A program made the position numbers and the translations under genes. Positions 62,080 to 64,000 of a stretch of 64,000 bases of DNA are shown piece after piece. The stretch spans positions 126,001 to 190,000 of IMG/VR virus record IMGVR_UViG_3300043410_001471, one strand, 5' to 3'. A model generated the notes under the pieces. It saw nothing but the letters and a program-made list of their open reading frames with translations, ran no database searches and was not told where the DNA came from. The stretch comes from a virus. Each line of letters begins with the position of its first letter. Positions within the stretch are counted from its first letter, which is position 1.

Positions 62080-62838
62080 ATGAAAGGATTAAAATTTTGG
62101 AAACCCATATCATTTGATGTTACATCATTTAGATGGAAATTGAATGAGAGAAAAGGAAGGAGATTTCAAGGTTCAGGTTCAGATAATTCAAATAAGAATG
62201 TATACACTTACAACGAACTTGGATTTAGAGGTGATTCATTTTTAAAAACTGGTTATAAAATTATGAGTGTGGGATGTTCTCACACCGAAGGTATAGGTGT
62301 AAATGATGATGAAACTTGGTCGCATTATTTATCAGAAATGATAGATAGTGGAGTAGATTTAAATTTCGGGCATAGTGGTAGAAGTAATGATTATATAGCA
62401 AGAACTATATTAACATTTACTGATAAAGTAAAACCGGATTTAGTATTGGCGATGTATAGTTATCCATCTCGACGAGAATATTATAAATCAGATGGTGGTA
62501 TTGAACCATTTGCTTTAAATCCTTGGGGATATTATAAAGAACATCCGGATGGTATAGGTGAATTTCAAATGTTAGAAAAATTATCAAATGAAGAAGATGA
62601 TTATATCAATTGGTACAAAAATCATTTGCTAATAACATATTATTTGAAATCAAAAAATATTCCATTTATTTGGAATGGGACATTTGTGAACACCGAATAT
62701 ACAGATGATAATCGATTTGATGGGGAATATAAACAATATAGTGATACACATCAGCATGCTACATCGGAAGAAAATAAAAATTATGCAGAAAATTTATATA
62801 ATCACATAAAAAGACTTGGTATTATCAAAAATTTATAG
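62080..62838 (+). CDS. SGNH/GDSL hydrolase-like protein 2
   Basis: 252 residues. VGCSHTEGIGVNDDETW contains the block-I serine (GCSH), NFGHSGRSNDYIAR the glycine block, and DTHQHATSEENKNYAENLYNHI a block-V-like D-x-H. SGNH proteins of this subtype are common in marine phages and are thought to handle acylated glycans, but targets are unknown. It lies between polymerase and clamp, interrupting the core replisome order, and is AT-rich. Confidence 0.6.
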   Translation: MKGLKFWKPISFDVTSFRWKLNERKGRRFQGSGSDNSNKNVYTYNELGFRGDSFLKTGYKIMSVGCSHTEGIGVNDDETWSHYLSEMIDSGVDLNFGHSGRSNDYIARTILTFTDKVKPDLVLAMYSYPSRREYYKSDGGIEPFALNPWGYYKEHPDGIGEFQMLEKLSNEEDDYINWYKNHLLITYYLKSKNIPFIWNGTFVNTEYTDDNRFDGEYKQYSDTHQHATSEENKNYAENLYNHIKRLGIIKNL

Positions 62839-62846
62839 TATATTTG
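62816..62846 (+). promoter_or_regulatory. Host-type promoter TTG-N20-TATATTTG
   Basis: TTG (62816-62818), 20 bases, TATATTTG (62839-62846), 35 bases upstream of the clamp gene. Confidence 0.78.
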
Positions 62847-62881
62847 TAAAACAAAATTAAAATTTAAATAAAACAACAATT

Positions 62882-63595
62882 ATGAACAAAAACAATCTAT
62901 TACGATTTATCCAAAAGTATTCATTAGGTGGGGTAATCGAATCGGTAGCATGGAACGCTGAAGGTAATAAGTTATCAGTTCGTTTCATTTCGGATGACAA
63001 GACTATGTTAGGTGAAGTGGATTTTGATGGTTTCACATCAACACCATTTAACATCGGTATTTACACAACTTCTTTATTAAAGAATTTAGTGGGAATTTTA
63101 GACAGTGATATCAATTTAAAAGTAGATTCAGTTGGAGATAAGGCGACTGTATTAAAGTTATCTTCAGATGAAACTGAAACATCTTATCAATTAGCAGATT
63201 TGGGAGTTATTCCATCTGTACCTGATTTGAAACAAATGCCTGAATTTGGTATTGGTATTGAAATGGCATCTAATATGATTGATAAATTTATCAAAGCAAA
63301 AGGTGCATTATCCGATATCGATACATTCACTGTATTTACTGAAGGTGGTGATTTGAAAATGGCTATTGGTTATTCTTCAATCTCTACAAATAGAGTAACA
63401 TTTACGGCAACTAAAGGGTTCGATGGTGAAGTAAAACCAATTTCATTCTCAGCGAAGTATTTGAAAGAAATCTTAACAGCAAACAAAGAAGCAACTACTG
63501 CAAAGTTAAAAGTTTCAACTGATGGTTTAGCGCATGTTGAATTTAAGATTGATGAATTTACTTGTAAATATTATTTAGTTGAAATCTCAAATTAA
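62882..63595 (+). CDS. gp45: Sliding clamp, gp45-like
   Basis: Processivity clamp; in T4 it also links replication to late transcription. 237 residues (T4: 228). Beta-rich with two similar halves; LLRFIQKYSLGGVIESVAWN, PFNIGIYTTSLLKNLVGIL and the end EFTCKYYLVEISN fit T4-type clamps. The clamp-loader genes are not visible in the window. Confidence 0.85.
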   Translation: MNKNNLLRFIQKYSLGGVIESVAWNAEGNKLSVRFISDDKTMLGEVDFDGFTSTPFNIGIYTTSLLKNLVGILDSDINLKVDSVGDKATVLKLSSDETETSYQLADLGVIPSVPDLKQMPEFGIGIEMASNMIDKFIKAKGALSDIDTFTVFTEGGDLKMAIGYSSISTNRVTFTATKGFDGEVKPISFSAKYLKEILTANKEATTAKLKVSTDGLAHVEFKIDEFTCKYYLVEISN

Positions 63596-63599
63596 TAGT

Positions 63600-63860
63600 A
63601 TGGAAGAGAAATTAGAACAACCTGTTGATATTGTAGATGCGGAGTGGTGTTTTCAATTCTTTGATAACGAACCAGTTGTATTTGCATATTCTAACGAAGG
63701 GCAAGAAGAAGCTTCCCCATTAGTTCTACAAATTCAATCGGTAGAGGGGCAGGGACTGCACTTCAAACACAATGGTATGGAATTTAAAATATTCCCAAGA
63801 CCAGTTAGTGAAGAAACAAAATTAGAAAGAGTAAAATCAAAAGAAAATGACATTCGATAA
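63600..63860 (+). CDS. Small hypothetical protein after the clamp
   Basis: 86 residues from ATG 63600; an in-frame TTG at 63579 would overlap the clamp gene. MEEKLEQPVDIVDAEWCFQFFDNEPVVFAYSNEG is followed by a beta-type segment. No domain recognised. It overlaps the next gene by 14 bases. Confidence 0.6.
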   Translation: MEEKLEQPVDIVDAEWCFQFFDNEPVVFAYSNEGQEEASPLVLQIQSVEGQGLHFKHNGMEFKIFPRPVSEETKLERVKSKENDIR

Positions 63861-64000
63861 TTTAATAGAAAATGTATCTCAATGGGCATCTGATAAAGAT
63901 ATCCTAAAGAAAGAAAACGCACCTAAACAATTGTTAAAGGTGTTAGAAGAAGTTGGCGAAACCGCAGGTGCTTTATTGAAATCCAAAGATGAGGAAATTA
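63847..64000 (+). CDS. mazG: 5' end of a MazG-like nucleotide pyrophosphohydrolase
   Basis: The frame runs off the right edge. The 51 visible residues include QLLKVLEEVGETAGALLKSKDEE, matching the first helix pair of MazG-type enzymes (EExGE metal ligands). Phage MazG homologues hydrolyse nucleotides such as dNTPs or alter (p)ppGpp; the substrate is unknown here. Confidence 0.65.
   Translation, partial: MTFDNLIENVSQWASDKDILKKENAPKQLLKVLEEVGETAGALLKSKDEEI

Noticed and set aside
1-64000. tRNA genes, insertion sequences, integrase or attachment sites
   Set aside because: No cloverleaf-like or transposase/integrase sequence was recognised on either strand; gaps between genes are all under 300 bases.

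Overview
The window is one dense, entirely plus-strand stretch of an AT-rich, T4-like contractile-tailed phage (myovirus-type) genome. The host is probably a Bacteroidota bacterium. Many genes start in an A/T-rich context such as 'AAGTTATG' without a clear Shine-Dalgarno. Ten sites match the Bacteroidota promoter pattern TTG-N20-TAnnTTTG/A, all with exactly 20 bases between the boxes. No tRNA, CRISPR array, integrase or transposase was seen.

Layout. (1) 1-5.8 kb, head: prohead protease gp21, small core or virion proteins, scaffold gp22, major capsid gp23 and two small capsid-associated candidates that share an N-terminal tag. (2) 5.9-9.7 kb, neck and tail completion: gp13-like, gp14-like, gp15-like and two small proteins. 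(3) 9.7-25.1 kb, adhesion: a large array of repeat-rich tail-fibre genes, a glycine-rich adhesin, a fibre with a C-terminal S74 chaperone, a glycosyltransferase, and a protein carrying a Hint (intein-like) domain followed by a LamG lectin-like domain. (4) 25.2-37.9 kb, tail: sheath gp18, tube gp19, a small inset with its own host-type promoters (including a winged-helix protein), gp26-like protein with a possible +1 frameshift extension, a long tape measure, and baseplate genes (gp54/48-like, gp53-like, hub-like). (5) 38-42.6 kb, junction: a phytanoyl-CoA-dioxygenase-like enzyme, a short family-A DNA polymerase and a 687-residue protein of unknown function. (6) 42.6-64 kb, replication and nucleotide metabolism: gp32, UvsX, RNase H, GroES, gp41 helicase, ribonucleotide reductase (NrdB, NrdA), thioredoxin, family-B polymerase gp43, clamp gp45 and a MazG-like start. 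Accessory genes sit between these core genes: two SGNH-like proteins, two glycosyltransferase-like proteins, two tandem Mom-like DNA-modification candidates, and a DUF4338/DruA-like protein.

Regulation. Two promoter-like classes divide the map. The replication side uses TTG-N20-TATATTTG. Structural genes are preceded, usually 18-60 bases upstream of the ATG, by TATATTTATA. Its core TATTTATA is the reverse complement of the T4 late box TATAAATA, yet every downstream gene is on the plus strand. Several late operons are separated by intrinsic terminators, three of which have GAAA tetraloops.

The most unusual items are the late-type motif, the possible gp26 frameshift, the Hint-LamG protein, the tandem Mom-like pair with its DruA-like and glycan-handling neighbours, and the second, degenerate polymerase. 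All functional calls come from reading the sequence and recalling protein families; no database search was run.
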